DNA from: Microbacterium gorillae
GTDB taxonomy: Bacteria > Actinomycetota > Actinomycetes > Actinomycetales > Microbacteriaceae
Direction: 5' to 3'
Length of the DNA stretch: 64,000 nucleotides
Assembly: GCF_000826185.2 (NCBI RefSeq)
Contig: NZ_LN648873.1
Coordinates: forward strand, 515,282-579,281
Under the pieces are notes generated by a model. The model worked only from the letters and a program-made list of their open reading frames with translations, made no database searches and had not been told where the DNA came from. The position numbers and the translations under genes were made by a program. Numbering within the stretch: the first letter of the stretch is position 1; every line of letters begins with the position of its first letter. This document shows positions 53,935-64,000 of this stretch, piece after piece.

Positions 53935-54005
53935 CGCGAAACACCCAGGCACGTCCGAAACACTCCGCGTTGCGGGGTTTCTCGGACGTGCCTGGGTGTC
54001 TCGCG
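53935..54005. repeat. REP-like palindrome copy 2, between convergent pgl and rbpA
   Basis: Arms of 24 bases at 53935-53958 and 53982-54005 pair with one mismatch; an inner AAAC/GTTT and CCGC/GCGG extend the stem. The arms are nearly identical to those at 44596-44666. It begins two bases past the pgl stop and ends 16 bases before the rbpA stop, so it probably also terminates both. Confidence 0.8.
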
Positions 54006-54020
54006 GTGTCAGTCAGAAAA

Positions 54021-54374
54021 TCAGAGGCCGCGACGCTCGCGCAGCTGCGTGAGGGCGTCCTCCAGGAGAGAGGTCGCCTCCTCATCGCTGCGGCGCTCCT
54101 TCACGTAGGCGAGGTGCGTCTTGTACGGCTCGGGCTTGGCGACCATCGGCGGGTTGTCCTTGTCCTGGCCAGCCGGCAACCCGGAGTGCGGGCTGTCGAT
54201 CGTCTCCGGGATCTCCTCCGCCGGTACATTGGCTGCGAAGTAGCGGACGGTCTCGTTGCCGAGGGCGTCCCAGTACGAGATCGCGACACGCTCGGCGTGG
54301 AAGCCGTGGTCCTGCTCGCCCATCGGGCCGGCGCCGACCCGCGTGCCGCGGATCGCGTTGCCACCGGTCGCCAT
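54021..54374 (-). CDS. rbpA: RNA polymerase-binding protein RbpA (zinc-ligand-less variant)
   Basis: 117 residues. ATGGNAIRGTRVGAGPMGE is the hallmark N-terminus and HSGLPAGQDKDNPPMVAKPEPYKTHLAYVKERRSDEEATSLLEDALTQLRERRG the sigma-interaction part. RbpA binds the housekeeping sigma and stabilises the open complex. The cysteines that bind zinc in streptomycete RbpA are replaced (YWDALGNE in place of a Cys; SPHSG in place of CPxCG), as in forms without zinc. ATG shares a base with the secG stop. Confidence 0.92.
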   Translation of the reverse strand: MATGGNAIRGTRVGAGPMGEQDHGFHAERVAISYWDALGNETVRYFAANVPAEEIPETIDSPHSGLPAGQDKDNPPMVAKPEPYKTHLAYVKERRSDEEATSLLEDALTQLRERRGL

Positions 54375-54622
54375 CAGAGACCCTGGAACTTCGTCAGCAG
54401 GCCGAGCCCGACGATGGTGCCGAACCAGACCAGCGAGAGGATGACCGTGAACCGGTTGAGGTTCCGCTCGGCCAGACCGGACGAGCCGACCGTGGAGGAC
54501 ATGCCGCCGCCGAACATGTCGGACAGCCCGCCGCCGCGGCCCTTGTGCATGAGGATGAGCAGGGTCAGCAACAGGCTCGTGATGCCGAGCACCACCTGAA
54601 GCACGAACTCGATGATATCCAC
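54374..54622 (-). CDS. secG: Preprotein translocase subunit SecG
   Basis: 82 residues, two helices: IIEFVLQVVLGITSLLLTLLILMHKG near the N-terminus and NRFTVILSLVWFGTIVGLGLL near the end, joined by the SecG loop GRGGGLSDMFGGGMSS. It assists SecYE in protein export. It lies downstream of gap-pgk-tpiA as in many actinobacteria. Confidence 0.95.
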   Translation of the reverse strand: MDIIEFVLQVVLGITSLLLTLLILMHKGRGGGLSDMFGGGMSSTVGSSGLAERNLNRFTVILSLVWFGTIVGLGLLTKFQGL

Positions 54623-54711
54623 TGGTGTGAAAGCCTTTCGCGCACGACTCGGACAGCCGCACGAACCTTCAGTATACGGGGTGAGGAAGTTGCGTCCCGG
54701 AACGCACGCCG

Positions 54712-55503
54712 TCAGACGCCGACGTGGTTCTGGAAGCGGACGATGGCGGCGAACTCATCCACGACGAGGCTCGCTCCGCCGACCAGCGCACCGTCGACGT
54801 CGGGCTCGCGCATGAAGGAGGCGATGTTGCCCGACTTCACCGATCCGCCGTACAGGATGCGCGTGCGCGCGGCCGCCTCGTCGCCGAGTTCCTCCGCGAT
54901 GACCTGACGCAGCGCGGCGCAGACGTCCTGCGCCTGCTGCGGCGTCGCCGCCTGGCCGGAGCCGATCGCCCAAACCGGCTCGTATGCGACGACGACGTCC
55001 GCCTTCGCGTCCAGACCGGACAGCGCAGTGCGCAGCTGACCGACCGGAACCGCGGCGGCGCCGTGCTCCTCCAGGTCCGCGGCGGTCTCGCCGACGCAGA
55101 TCACCGGGACCAGCCCGTGCTTGAGTGCGGCCTTCGTCTTGGCCGCCACGACCTCGTCGGTCTCCGCGTGGTACTCGCGACGCTCGGAGTGGCCGATGAT
55201 GACGTAGCGGCACTGCAGCTTCGCCAGGAACGCCCCGGAGATCTCGCCGGTGTAGGCGCCGGAGTCGTGGACGGAGACGTCCTGCGCGCCGAGCGCGAAG
55301 GGGATCTTGTCGGCGTCGATGAGCGTCTGGACGCTGCGCAGATCGGTGAACGGCGGGAAGATCCCGACCTCGACCGAACCGTCCTCGAACTTCGCATCCC
55401 GCAGCGTCCAGTGCAGCTTCTGCACGGTCGCCACCGCCTGCAGGTGGTCGAGATTCATCTTCCAGTTGCCCGCGATGAGCGGGGTACGAGCGGTCACGCC
55501 CAT
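54712..55503 (-). CDS. tpiA: Triosephosphate isomerase
   Basis: 263 residues. [15 protein letters not shown] carries the active-site Asn and Lys; the catalytic His is in [12 protein letters not shown], Glu in [21 protein letters not shown], and [15 protein letters not shown] the phosphate loop. Interconverts glyceraldehyde-3-phosphate and dihydroxyacetone phosphate. Its start overlaps the pgk end by ten bases. Confidence 0.97.
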   Translation of the reverse strand: MGVTARTPLIAGNWKMNLDHLQAVATVQKLHWTLRDAKFEDGSVEVGIFPPFTDLRSVQTLIDADKIPFALGAQDVSVHDSGAYTGEISGAFLAKLQCRYVIIGHSERREYHAETDEVVAAKTKAALKHGLVPVICVGETAADLEEHGAAAVPVGQLRTALSGLDAKADVVVAYEPVWAIGSGQAATPQQAQDVCAALRQVIAEELGDEAAARTRILYGGSVKSGNIASFMREPDVDGALVGGASLVVDEFAAIVRFQNHVGV

Positions 55504-56708
55504 CCGAGGACCTCCAGTCCGGGAAGCTTCTTGCCTTCGAGGAACTCCAGGCTGGCACCACCGCCGGTGGAGATGTGGCCGAACGCGTCGTCGGCGAAGC
55601 CGAGCTGACGCACCGCGGCGGCGGAATCGCCACCGCCGACGACGGAAAGGCCGTCGACCTCGGTCAGCGCCTCTGCGACGACGCGCGTGCCGTTCGCGAA
55701 GTTCGGGAACTCGAACACGCCCATCGGACCGTTCCAGAACACGGTCTTCGAAGCGCGGATGATCTCCGCGAAGCGGGCGGCGGTGTCCGGACCGATGTCC
55801 AGCCCGATGCCGGCGGCACCGGCCGGGGTCGACTCGATCGCGTCCGCGGACACGGCCTCGAACGCGGCATCCGCGGCGAAGCGGTCGGCGACCAGGACAT
55901 CCGTGGGCAGCACCAGCTCGACGCCGAGTTCGGCGGCCTTCGCGATGTAGCCGCGGACGGTGTCCAGCTGGTCCTCCTCGAGCAGGCTCGCGCCGACGGG
56001 ATACCCCTGCGCCTTGAGGAACGTGAAGAGCATTCCACCGCCGATGAGCAGGCTGTTCACCCGCGGCAGCAGGTGGTCGATGACGCCGAGCTTGTCGCTC
56101 ACCTTCGAACCGCCCAGGACGACCGCGTAGGGCCGCTCCGGGTTCTCGGTGAGACGGTCCAGGACCTCGAGCTCCTTCTGGATGAGCAGGCCCGCGGCGC
56201 TCGGGAGCGCCTCGGCCAGCTCGTACACGCTCGCCTGCTTGCGGTGCACGACGCCGAAGCCGTCGGACACCATCGCGTCGGCGAACGCGGCGAGACGGCC
56301 TGCGAACTCCTCCCGCTCCGCGTCGATCTTCGAGGTCTCCCCCGGGTTGAACCGGAGGTTCTCGATCACCGCGACGTCACCGTCCTGCAGGCCTTCGACC
56401 GCGGACGCGGCGGACTCGCCGACCGTGTCCCGGGCGAACGCCACCGGCTTGCCGAGCAGCTCCGACAGGCGCTGCGCGACCGGCGCGAGGCTGTAGCGCT
56501 CGTCCGGGGCGCCCTCCGGGCGGCCCAGGTGCGAGCACACGACCACGCGCGCGCCGGCGTTGATGAGGGTGTTGAGCGTCGGCAGCGAGGCGCGGACGCG
56601 GCCGTCGTCCGTGATCACGCCGTCCTTGAGCGGGACGTTCAGATCACAGCGGACGATGACGCGCTTGCCGGCCAGATCGCCGAGAGAGGAGAGGGTTCGC
56701 AGGCTCAT
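55494..56708 (-). CDS. pgk: Phosphoglycerate kinase
   Basis: 404 residues. [53 protein letters not shown] is the substrate-binding N-domain; [16 protein letters not shown] and [19 protein letters not shown] plus [14 protein letters not shown] form the nucleotide side. Makes ATP from 1,3-bisphosphoglycerate. Start ATG 56708; the frame continues upstream into gap antisense-like sequence which is not pgk. It sits six bases after gap. Confidence 0.96.
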   Translation of the reverse strand: MSLRTLSSLGDLAGKRVIVRCDLNVPLKDGVITDDGRVRASLPTLNTLINAGARVVVCSHLGRPEGAPDERYSLAPVAQRLSELLGKPVAFARDTVGESAASAVEGLQDGDVAVIENLRFNPGETSKIDAEREEFAGRLAAFADAMVSDGFGVVHRKQASVYELAEALPSAAGLLIQKELEVLDRLTENPERPYAVVLGGSKVSDKLGVIDHLLPRVNSLLIGGGMLFTFLKAQGYPVGASLLEEDQLDTVRGYIAKAAELGVELVLPTDVLVADRFAADAAFEAVSADAIESTPAGAAGIGLDIGPDTAARFAEIIRASKTVFWNGPMGVFEFPNFANGTRVVAEALTEVDGLSVVGGGDSAAAVRQLGFADDAFGHISTGGGASLEFLEGKKLPGLEVLGWA

Positions 56709-56713
56709 CGCCG

Positions 56714-57766
<1,053 letters not shown>

Positions 57767-57782
57767 TCAGATCGGGGACATC

Positions 57783-57814
57783 GGCGTCCCGACGGGGTGT
57801 CCCGTCGGGACGCC
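57783..57814. terminator. Hairpin terminator of sodA, upstream of gap
   Basis: GGCGTCCCGACGGG, a GTGT loop and CCCGTCGGGACGCC form a perfect 14-base stem nine bases beyond the sodA stop. Transcription of gap must begin downstream of it. Confidence 0.75.
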
Positions 57815-57822
57815 TCCGCCGC

Positions 57823-58449
57823 TTACGACAGTACCAGCAGCCCGTTGGCCTGCTTGCGGGCGACCTCGAAGCGCTTCTGGACGTTGTCCCAGTTCGCGAT
57901 GTTCCAGAACGCCTTGACGTAGTCGGCGCGGACGTTCTTGTAGTCGAGGTAGTACGCGTGCTCCCAGACATCGAGCAGCAGCAGCGGGACGGTGCCCGCG
58001 GCGAACTGCGACTGCTGGTCGAAGAACTGCTGGATGATCAGGTTCTCGCCGATCGAGTCCCAGAACAGGCCGGCCCAGCCGGAGCCCTGGACGCCGAGGG
58101 CGGCGGCCTGGAACTGCGCCTGGAAGGCGTCGAACGAACCGAAGTGGTCGGTCAGTGCGGACTCGAGCTCACCGGTCGGCTTGTCGCCACCGTCCGGGGA
58201 CATGTTGGTCCAGAAGATCGAGTGGTTGGTGTGGCCGCCGAGGTTGAACGCGAGGTCCTTCTCGAGCTTGTTGATGTTCGCGAAGTCGCCCTTCGAGCGG
58301 GCATCGGCCAGCTGCTCGAGGGCGGTGTTCGCACCGGTCACGTAGGCCTGGTGGTGCTTGGAGTGGTGCAGCTCCATGATCTGCGCGCTGATGCTCGGCT
58401 GCAGGGCCGAGTAGTCGTAGGGCAGCTCGGGCAGCGTGTACGTCGCCAT
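57823..58449 (-). CDS. sodA: Superoxide dismutase (Mn/Fe type)
   Basis: 208 residues. [38 protein letters not shown] with the first metal His residues, [25 protein letters not shown] and the [23 protein letters not shown] segment bearing Asp and His ligands are complete. No signal peptide, so it is cytosolic. Mn or Fe preference cannot be decided by eye. AGGAAGAAG precedes ATG 58449. It lies between whiA and gap, as an independent unit with hairpins on both sides. Confidence 0.96.
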   Translation of the reverse strand: MATYTLPELPYDYSALQPSISAQIMELHHSKHHQAYVTGANTALEQLADARSKGDFANINKLEKDLAFNLGGHTNHSIFWTNMSPDGGDKPTGELESALTDHFGSFDAFQAQFQAAALGVQGSGWAGLFWDSIGENLIIQQFFDQQSQFAAGTVPLLLLDVWEHAYYLDYKNVRADYVKAFWNIANWDNVQKRFEVARKQANGLLVLS

Positions 58450-58597
58450 TGTTCGCTTCTTCCTATCCGCGCCCGCATCGGGCGCCCATCGATGGTCCCC
58501 TTCACCGGACACGGTCGGGGCCGGACGTCTCTCATCCTAGTGAGCGGGTGCAGCGGCCGGGCCGTTCATGACCGTCCGCGACGATCCCCTCCTCACG

Positions 58598-58641
58598 CGA
58601 GAACGGCCCCCGGATGCCAGGCATTCCGGGGGCCGTTCTCG
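58598..58641. terminator. Hairpin terminator of whiA
   Basis: CGAGAACGGCCCCCGGA at 58598-58614 pairs perfectly with 58625-58641; the ten-base loop can pair further as ATGCC/GGCAT. It lies seven bases past the whiA stop. Confidence 0.8.
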
Positions 58642-58647
58642 GGCGTG

Positions 58648-59625
58648 TCAGTCCATGGCGCCGGTAGGCACCGCGGCCTCGGTGTCCGGGACACCGTCGG
58701 TCTCGGCGCGCTTGTCCGCCATGGCCAGCAGGCGACGGATCCGGCCGGCCACGGCATCCTTGGTCAGTGGGGGCTCGGCGCGGTGGCCGAGCTCGTCCAG
58801 GCTCGCGTCGCGATGGGCGAGGCGCAGCTCGCCGGCTTGGCGAAGGTGGTCCGGAACCTCGTCGCCGAGGATCTCCAGCGCGCGCTCGATGCGGGCGCAC
58901 GCGGCGACGGCGGCCTGCGCGGACCGGCGCAGGTTGGCGTCGTCGAAGTTCACGAGGCGGTTGACGCCGGCGCGCACTTCGCGGCGCTGGCGCATCTGGT
59001 CCCACTCGGCGGCGGTGCGTTCGGCGCCCATCACCGTGAGGATCGCGCGGATGGCGTCGCCCTCGCGCACGACGACCCGCGGAACACCGCGGACTTCACG
59101 CGCCTTGGTCGCCACACCGAGACGGTGCGCGGCGCCCACGAGCGCCATGGCCGCCTCGCCGGACGGGCAGCTGATCTCCACGGCTGCGGAACGGCCGGGC
59201 TCGGTCAGGGTTCCGGCGGCGAGGAAAGCCCCGCGCCAGATGGCCGCGAGATCGGCGCGGGAGCCGGTGGTCAGGCGATTGGGCAGCCCACGAACAGGTC
59301 GGCGACGCTGGTCCAGCAGGCCGGTCTGGCGGGCGAGCGTCTCGCCGCCCTCGATCACGCGGACCGCGAAGTGATTGCCACCGCGGGTGCCGGACGACTG
59401 GATGTGCGCGACGTCCGGACGGACTCCGTACAGTTCGACGAGGTCACGGGTGACGCGGCGAGCGAGCACCTCGGCGTCGAGCTCCGCCTCGACGGCGACG
59501 CGGCCGGCGATGGAGTGGAGTCCCCCGGCGAAGCGCAGAATGGTGGTCAGTTCGGCTGCCCGGACGGTCGGCCGCGGATCGCGAATGGCGACAAGCTCGC
59601 CTTTGACGTCGGCGGTCAGTGACAC
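58648..59625 (-). CDS. whiA: DNA-binding protein WhiA (sporulation/cell division regulator family)
   Basis: 325 residues. [36 protein letters not shown] begins the LAGLIDADG-like N-domain; [24 protein letters not shown] and the C-terminal HTH ([37 protein letters not shown]) follow. In streptomycetes it controls division genes with WhiB; it is also conserved in non-sporulating actinobacteria. GTG 59625 is the start by family alignment, with GAGGATC upstream; longer frame is discounted. It follows rapZ directly; the usual yvcK is absent between them. Confidence 0.94.
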   Translation of the reverse strand: MSLTADVKGELVAIRDPRPTVRAAELTTILRFAGGLHSIAGRVAVEAELDAEVLARRVTRDLVELYGVRPDVAHIQSSGTRGGNHFAVRVIEGGETLARQTGLLDQRRRPVRGLPNRLTTGSRADLAAIWRGAFLAAGTLTEPGRSAAVEISCPSGEAAMALVGAAHRLGVATKAREVRGVPRVVVREGDAIRAILTVMGAERTAAEWDQMRQRREVRAGVNRLVNFDDANLRRSAQAAVAACARIERALEILGDEVPDHLRQAGELRLAHRDASLDELGHRAEPPLTKDAVAGRIRRLLAMADKRAETDGVPDTEAAVPTGAMD

Positions 59626-59700
59626 GATGATCCTCACATTTCGACCGTTGCCGGCCACAGTACGTCTACAGGGGGGAAGTGCGCGAAGCGCAGACCTGCC

Positions 59701-59706
59701 AGTCTA
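59701..59706 (-). promoter_or_regulatory. TAGACT -10 candidate overlapping the rapZ stop codon
   Basis: The rapZ TAG stop is the first half of a TAGACT hexamer; a transcript from it would give whiA a leader of about 70 bases. Confidence 0.35.
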
Positions 59707-60576
59707 CTCGCGTCCGCGGTCCCGATGCTTGACCCGCACCGCCACATCCGGGATGCCGCTGAGCCGCGTTGCGAGTTCGATGGCGGTCGCCACGGACCGG
59801 TGCTTCCCACCCGTACAGCCGATCGCGACGGTCGAGTGCGACTTGTTCTCGCGCTGGAAACCTTCCACGGCGATCGTGATCGCCCGTTGATACGCGTCGA
59901 TGAATTCCATCGCACCGGGCTGGGAGAGCACGTACTCGGACACTTCGGGGTCCTCCCCCGTCAGCGGCCGCAACCGCTCGATCCAGAACGGGTTCGGCAG
60001 GAAGCGCATGTCCGCGACGAAGTCGGTGTCCGTGGGAACACCGTACTTGAACCCGAAGCTCATCACCGTGAGGGTGTGGCGGGCGGAACCGGCCTCACTG
60101 AACAGGTCCCCGACGTGGGTCACGAGCTGATGGACGTTGTAGTTCGAGGTGTCGATGACGATGTCGGATGCCTCACGGATCGCCCGTGATCGCTCTCGCT
60201 CGCGGTGAATGCCGTCCAGGATGGTGCCCTGACCCTGCAGCGGGTGCGGGCGTCGAACCGCCTCGAAGCGGCGCACCAGCACGTCGTCGGCGGCGTCCAG
60301 GAACACCACCCGCACATCCGAGCGGTCACGCAACTGGTGCATGACGTCGGGCAGCGTCGAGAAGAGGTTGCGGCCGCGAACGTCGACGACCGCGGCGACG
60401 CGCGGCATCGCACCGAGCCCGGACAGATCCAGCAGCGGCCGCAGCATCTGGGGCGGCAGATTGTCCACGACGTACCAGTCGAGGTCCTCCAAGGCGTTCG
60501 CCACGGTCGATCGTCCGGCGCCGGACATTCCGGTGACGATCAGGACCTCTCCGGATCGCTCGACGGGCTGGTCCAC
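59704..60576 (-). CDS. rapZ: RapZ-family nucleotide-binding protein (RNase adapter-like, YvcJ family)
   Basis: 290 residues. The P-loop is VTGMSGAGRSTVANALEDLDWYVVDNLPP; VRGRNLF, VFLDAADDVLVRRFEAVRRPHPL, RDIVIDTSNY-like ASDIVIDTSN, FGFKYGVPTDTDFVADMRFLPNPFW and VAIGCTGGKHRSVATA are the family motifs. It binds ATP/GTP; in enterobacteria the homologue guides RNase E to sRNAs, while the actinobacterial role is unclear. GTG 60576 has a strong AAGGAGGT. It sits between uvrC and whiA. Confidence 0.95.
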   Translation of the reverse strand: MDQPVERSGEVLIVTGMSGAGRSTVANALEDLDWYVVDNLPPQMLRPLLDLSGLGAMPRVAAVVDVRGRNLFSTLPDVMHQLRDRSDVRVVFLDAADDVLVRRFEAVRRPHPLQGQGTILDGIHRERERSRAIREASDIVIDTSNYNVHQLVTHVGDLFSEAGSARHTLTVMSFGFKYGVPTDTDFVADMRFLPNPFWIERLRPLTGEDPEVSEYVLSQPGAMEFIDAYQRAITIAVEGFQRENKSHSTVAIGCTGGKHRSVATAIELATRLSGIPDVAVRVKHRDRGRE

Positions 60577-60598
60577 GCGACCTCCTTCGCTCGCTTCC

Positions 60599-60604
60599 AG
60601 TCTA
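60599..60604 (-). promoter_or_regulatory. TAGACT -10 candidate overlapping the uvrC stop codon
   Basis: The TAG stop of uvrC opens a TAGACT hexamer 23 bases before the rapZ GTG, leaving a leader of about 16 bases that contains AAGGAGGT. Confidence 0.4.
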
Positions 60605-62469
60605 GCCAGCCGAAAGATGCGCGTGGATGGACCCGGCCAGCGCCGGACCGATACCGGCCACCTCGGTGATCTCCTCGGGCGTGGCCTGCTTCAGCCGCGC
60701 GACGGACCCGAAGTGCTTCAGCAGCGCCTTGATCCGCGCCTCCCCCAGTCCGGGGACGTCGGCGAGGATCGTCGTGATGTCACGGCGCCGCTTGCGGCGC
60801 TGGTGACTGATCGCGAAACGATGGGCCTCGTCACGCAGGCGTTGGACGAGGTACAGCGCCTCCGACGTGCGCGGCAGGATCACGGGGAAGTCATCATCCG
60901 GCAACCAGATCTCCTCCAGCCGCTTGGCGATGCCGGCCAGGGCGATATCGGTGCGCCCGGAGTCGCGCAGGGCGCGCGCCGCGGCCGCGACCTGCGGCTG
61001 GCCACCGTCGACCAGCAGCAGCTGCGGCGGGTAGGAGAACCGTCGGCGCTTCGTCGGTGCTTCCTCGTCCTCCTCCGGTTCGGGTTCGTCCAGCCGGGCG
61101 AGTCGCCGCATGAGCGTCTGGTACATCGAGTCGGTGTCGTCGGTCGTCTCGGCGATCGAGAAGGTGCGGTACTGGTCCTTGCGGGGCAAACCGTCCTCGA
61201 ACACGACCATCGAAGCCACCACGTTCGTCCCGGACAGGTGGGAGATGTCGTAGCACTCGATGCGGAGGGGCGCTTCGGCCAACCCCAGAGCCTCCTGCAG
61301 GTCGGTGAGCGCCTGCGTCCGCGCGACGTAGTCGCTCGAGCGCCGCGTCTTGTGCAGCAGCAGCGCCTGGCGGGCGTTGACGTCGGCGGTGCGGGCGAGA
61401 TCGGACATCCGACCGCGTTGCGGAACCTTGACGTCCACGCGCTTGCCGCGTCGGTCCTGCAGCCAGACCTGGAGCTCGTCGACGCCCTCCGGCAGCGTCG
61501 GAACGAGGACTCGGCGGGGGATGTCGGCTGCGTCCGCCTCGCCGTACTCACGCTGCAGCAACTGGGCGACCAGTTCGGCCCCGGAGATGTCGATCTCCTT
61601 CTCGATCGTGGTGGCCCGGACACCGCGGACCCGGCCGCCGCGCACGATGAACTGCTGCACCGCCGCGGAGAGCTCGTCCTCGGCGATCCCGAACAGGTCC
61701 GCGTCGTCCTTCGGATCCAGCACCAGGGCGCTGCGGCTGAGCACGGCGTCGATCGAGCCGAGCTTGTCGCGATATGACGCCGCCGCCTCGTAGTCCATGG
61801 CGACCGAGGCGGCTTTCATCTTCCGGGTCAGGTCCGTGCGGAAGCGTTGGTCGGAGCCCGACATGAAGGCGATGAAGTCATTGACGATCTTGCGGTGCTC
61901 CTCGATCGTGACCTTCATCGAGCACGGTCCCCCGCACTTGCCGATCTGCCCCGGGAAGCACGGCCGACCGGAGGCCATCGCCTTGCGGTAGCTGGAATCG
62001 CTGCACGTACGGATCGGGAAGACCTTGATCATCTGATCGATGGTGTCGTGCACCGCCCAGACCTTGGGGTACGGACCGAAGTAGCGCGCCCCGCGGATGT
62101 TGTGGTTGCGCGTCACGATCACTCGAGGGGCCTCGTCCGCGAGGGTGATGGCCATGTAGGGGTAGGACTTGTCGTCCTTGTAGCGGACGTTGAAGGGCGG
62201 ATCGAACTGCTTGATCCACATGTACTCCAGCTGGAGCGCTTCGACGTCCGTGCCGACCACGGTCCACTCGACACTGGCGGCGCTGGTCACCATCCGGCGC
62301 GTGCGCTCGTGCAGCGTCCGCAGCGGGGCGAAGTAGTTCGACAGTCGCTGGCGCAGACTCTTCGCTTTGCCGACGTACAGCACGCGTCCGGACGCGTCGC
62401 GGAACCGGTAGACGCCCGGGTCAGTGGGGATCTCCCCCGCCTTCGGCTTGTACGGGAGATGGTTCGCCA

Positions 62470-62470
<1 letters not shown>
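60602..62470 (-). CDS. uvrC: UvrABC excinuclease subunit C
   Basis: 622 residues. The GIY-YIG nuclease is at residues 15-95 ([27 protein letters not shown]), the [28 protein letters not shown] cysteine region and UVR-like helix follow, then the RNase H-like 5' nuclease ([34 protein letters not shown]...[13 protein letters not shown]) and C-terminal helix-hairpin-helix ([38 protein letters not shown]). It makes both incisions in nucleotide excision repair. ATG shares a base with the uvrA stop. Confidence 0.96.

Positions 62471-64000
<1,530 letters not shown>

Noticed and set aside
44596..54005. The similar palindromes as part of a CRISPR-like or transposon end structure
   Set aside because: The copies are about 9 kb apart with only ordinary core metabolic genes between, without regular spacing, target-site duplications or transposase genes.

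Overview
The window is a 64-kb piece of a GC-rich actinobacterial chromosome. The evidence is heavy use of GTG starts, tightly overlapping genes, actinobacterial marker proteins (RbpA, WhiA, OpcA, BioQ-type regulator, DUF3099) and gene order like that around the mycobacterial uvrC-whiA, gap-pgk-tpiA-secG, tkt-zwf-opcA-pgl, ctaA/ctaB and suf regions. A Microbacterium-like member of the Microbacteriaceae is the best guess, from gene content and synteny only. No rRNA, tRNA, insertion sequence, prophage or CRISPR array is visible. No gene-free stretch exceeds 300 bases.

Region by region: (1) 1-3.8 kb, the end of a tripartite tricarboxylate transporter (tctB partial, tctC) divergent from a CitA/CitB-type two-component system. 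(2) 3.8-5.3 kb, a Sir2 deacetylase and a histidine phosphatase. (3) 5.3-16.4 kb, a branched-chain amino acid (leucine) catabolic block: a five-gene operon for biotin-dependent acyl-CoA carboxylase, acyl-CoA dehydrogenase, MaoC hydratase and CitE-like lyase under a divergent TetR regulator, then the branched-chain 2-oxoacid dehydrogenase operon bkdABC with a divergent Lrp/AsnC regulator. (4) 16.4-25.7 kb, two hydrolases, an MDR oxidoreductase, ribosomal protein L31 type B, an ABC ATPase, divergent glgA/glgC, serB, fabG and a DUF3099/small Cys-His/SURF1 group. (5) 25.8-31.5 kb, an ABC-F protein, a biotin ECF transporter (bioY-ecfA-ecfT plus a CHY zinc-finger gene) with a divergent BioQ-like repressor, a DUF1877 protein and an FMN reductase. 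(6) 31.5-38.1 kb, suf operon sufB-sufD-Rieske-sufC-sufT continuing into a MalY/PatB-type PLP enzyme and a frameshifted MFS transporter. (7) 38.4-45.6 kb, ctaA and ctaB (heme A synthesis) with an unfamiliar four-gene operon between them (CoA ligase-like, unknown, YghO/GNAT-like, nitroreductase-like). (8) 45.8-53.9 kb, the pentose phosphate operon tkt-tal-pgi-zwf-opcA-pgl. (9) 54.0-64.0 kb on the minus strand, uvrA(partial)-uvrC-rapZ-whiA, sodA, then gap-pgk-tpiA-secG-rbpA.

Two local sequence anomalies matter to any user of this assembly. In bkdC a 240-base segment is repeated in tandem; one copy has decayed only toward G/C in a graded way, which looks like an incorporated low-quality read end. 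In the MFS gene a perfect 62-base tandem duplication breaks the frame. Each could be real, but both gene products make more sense with one copy removed.

Regulation: many genes have a TANNNT -10 hexamer ending exactly seven bases before the start codon, which predicts leaderless mRNAs. Palindromic operator candidates lie in the acyl-CoA carboxylase/TetR and bioY/bioQ divergent intervals. Strong hairpins separate convergent units. Two share the same arm sequence and form a small REP-like family.
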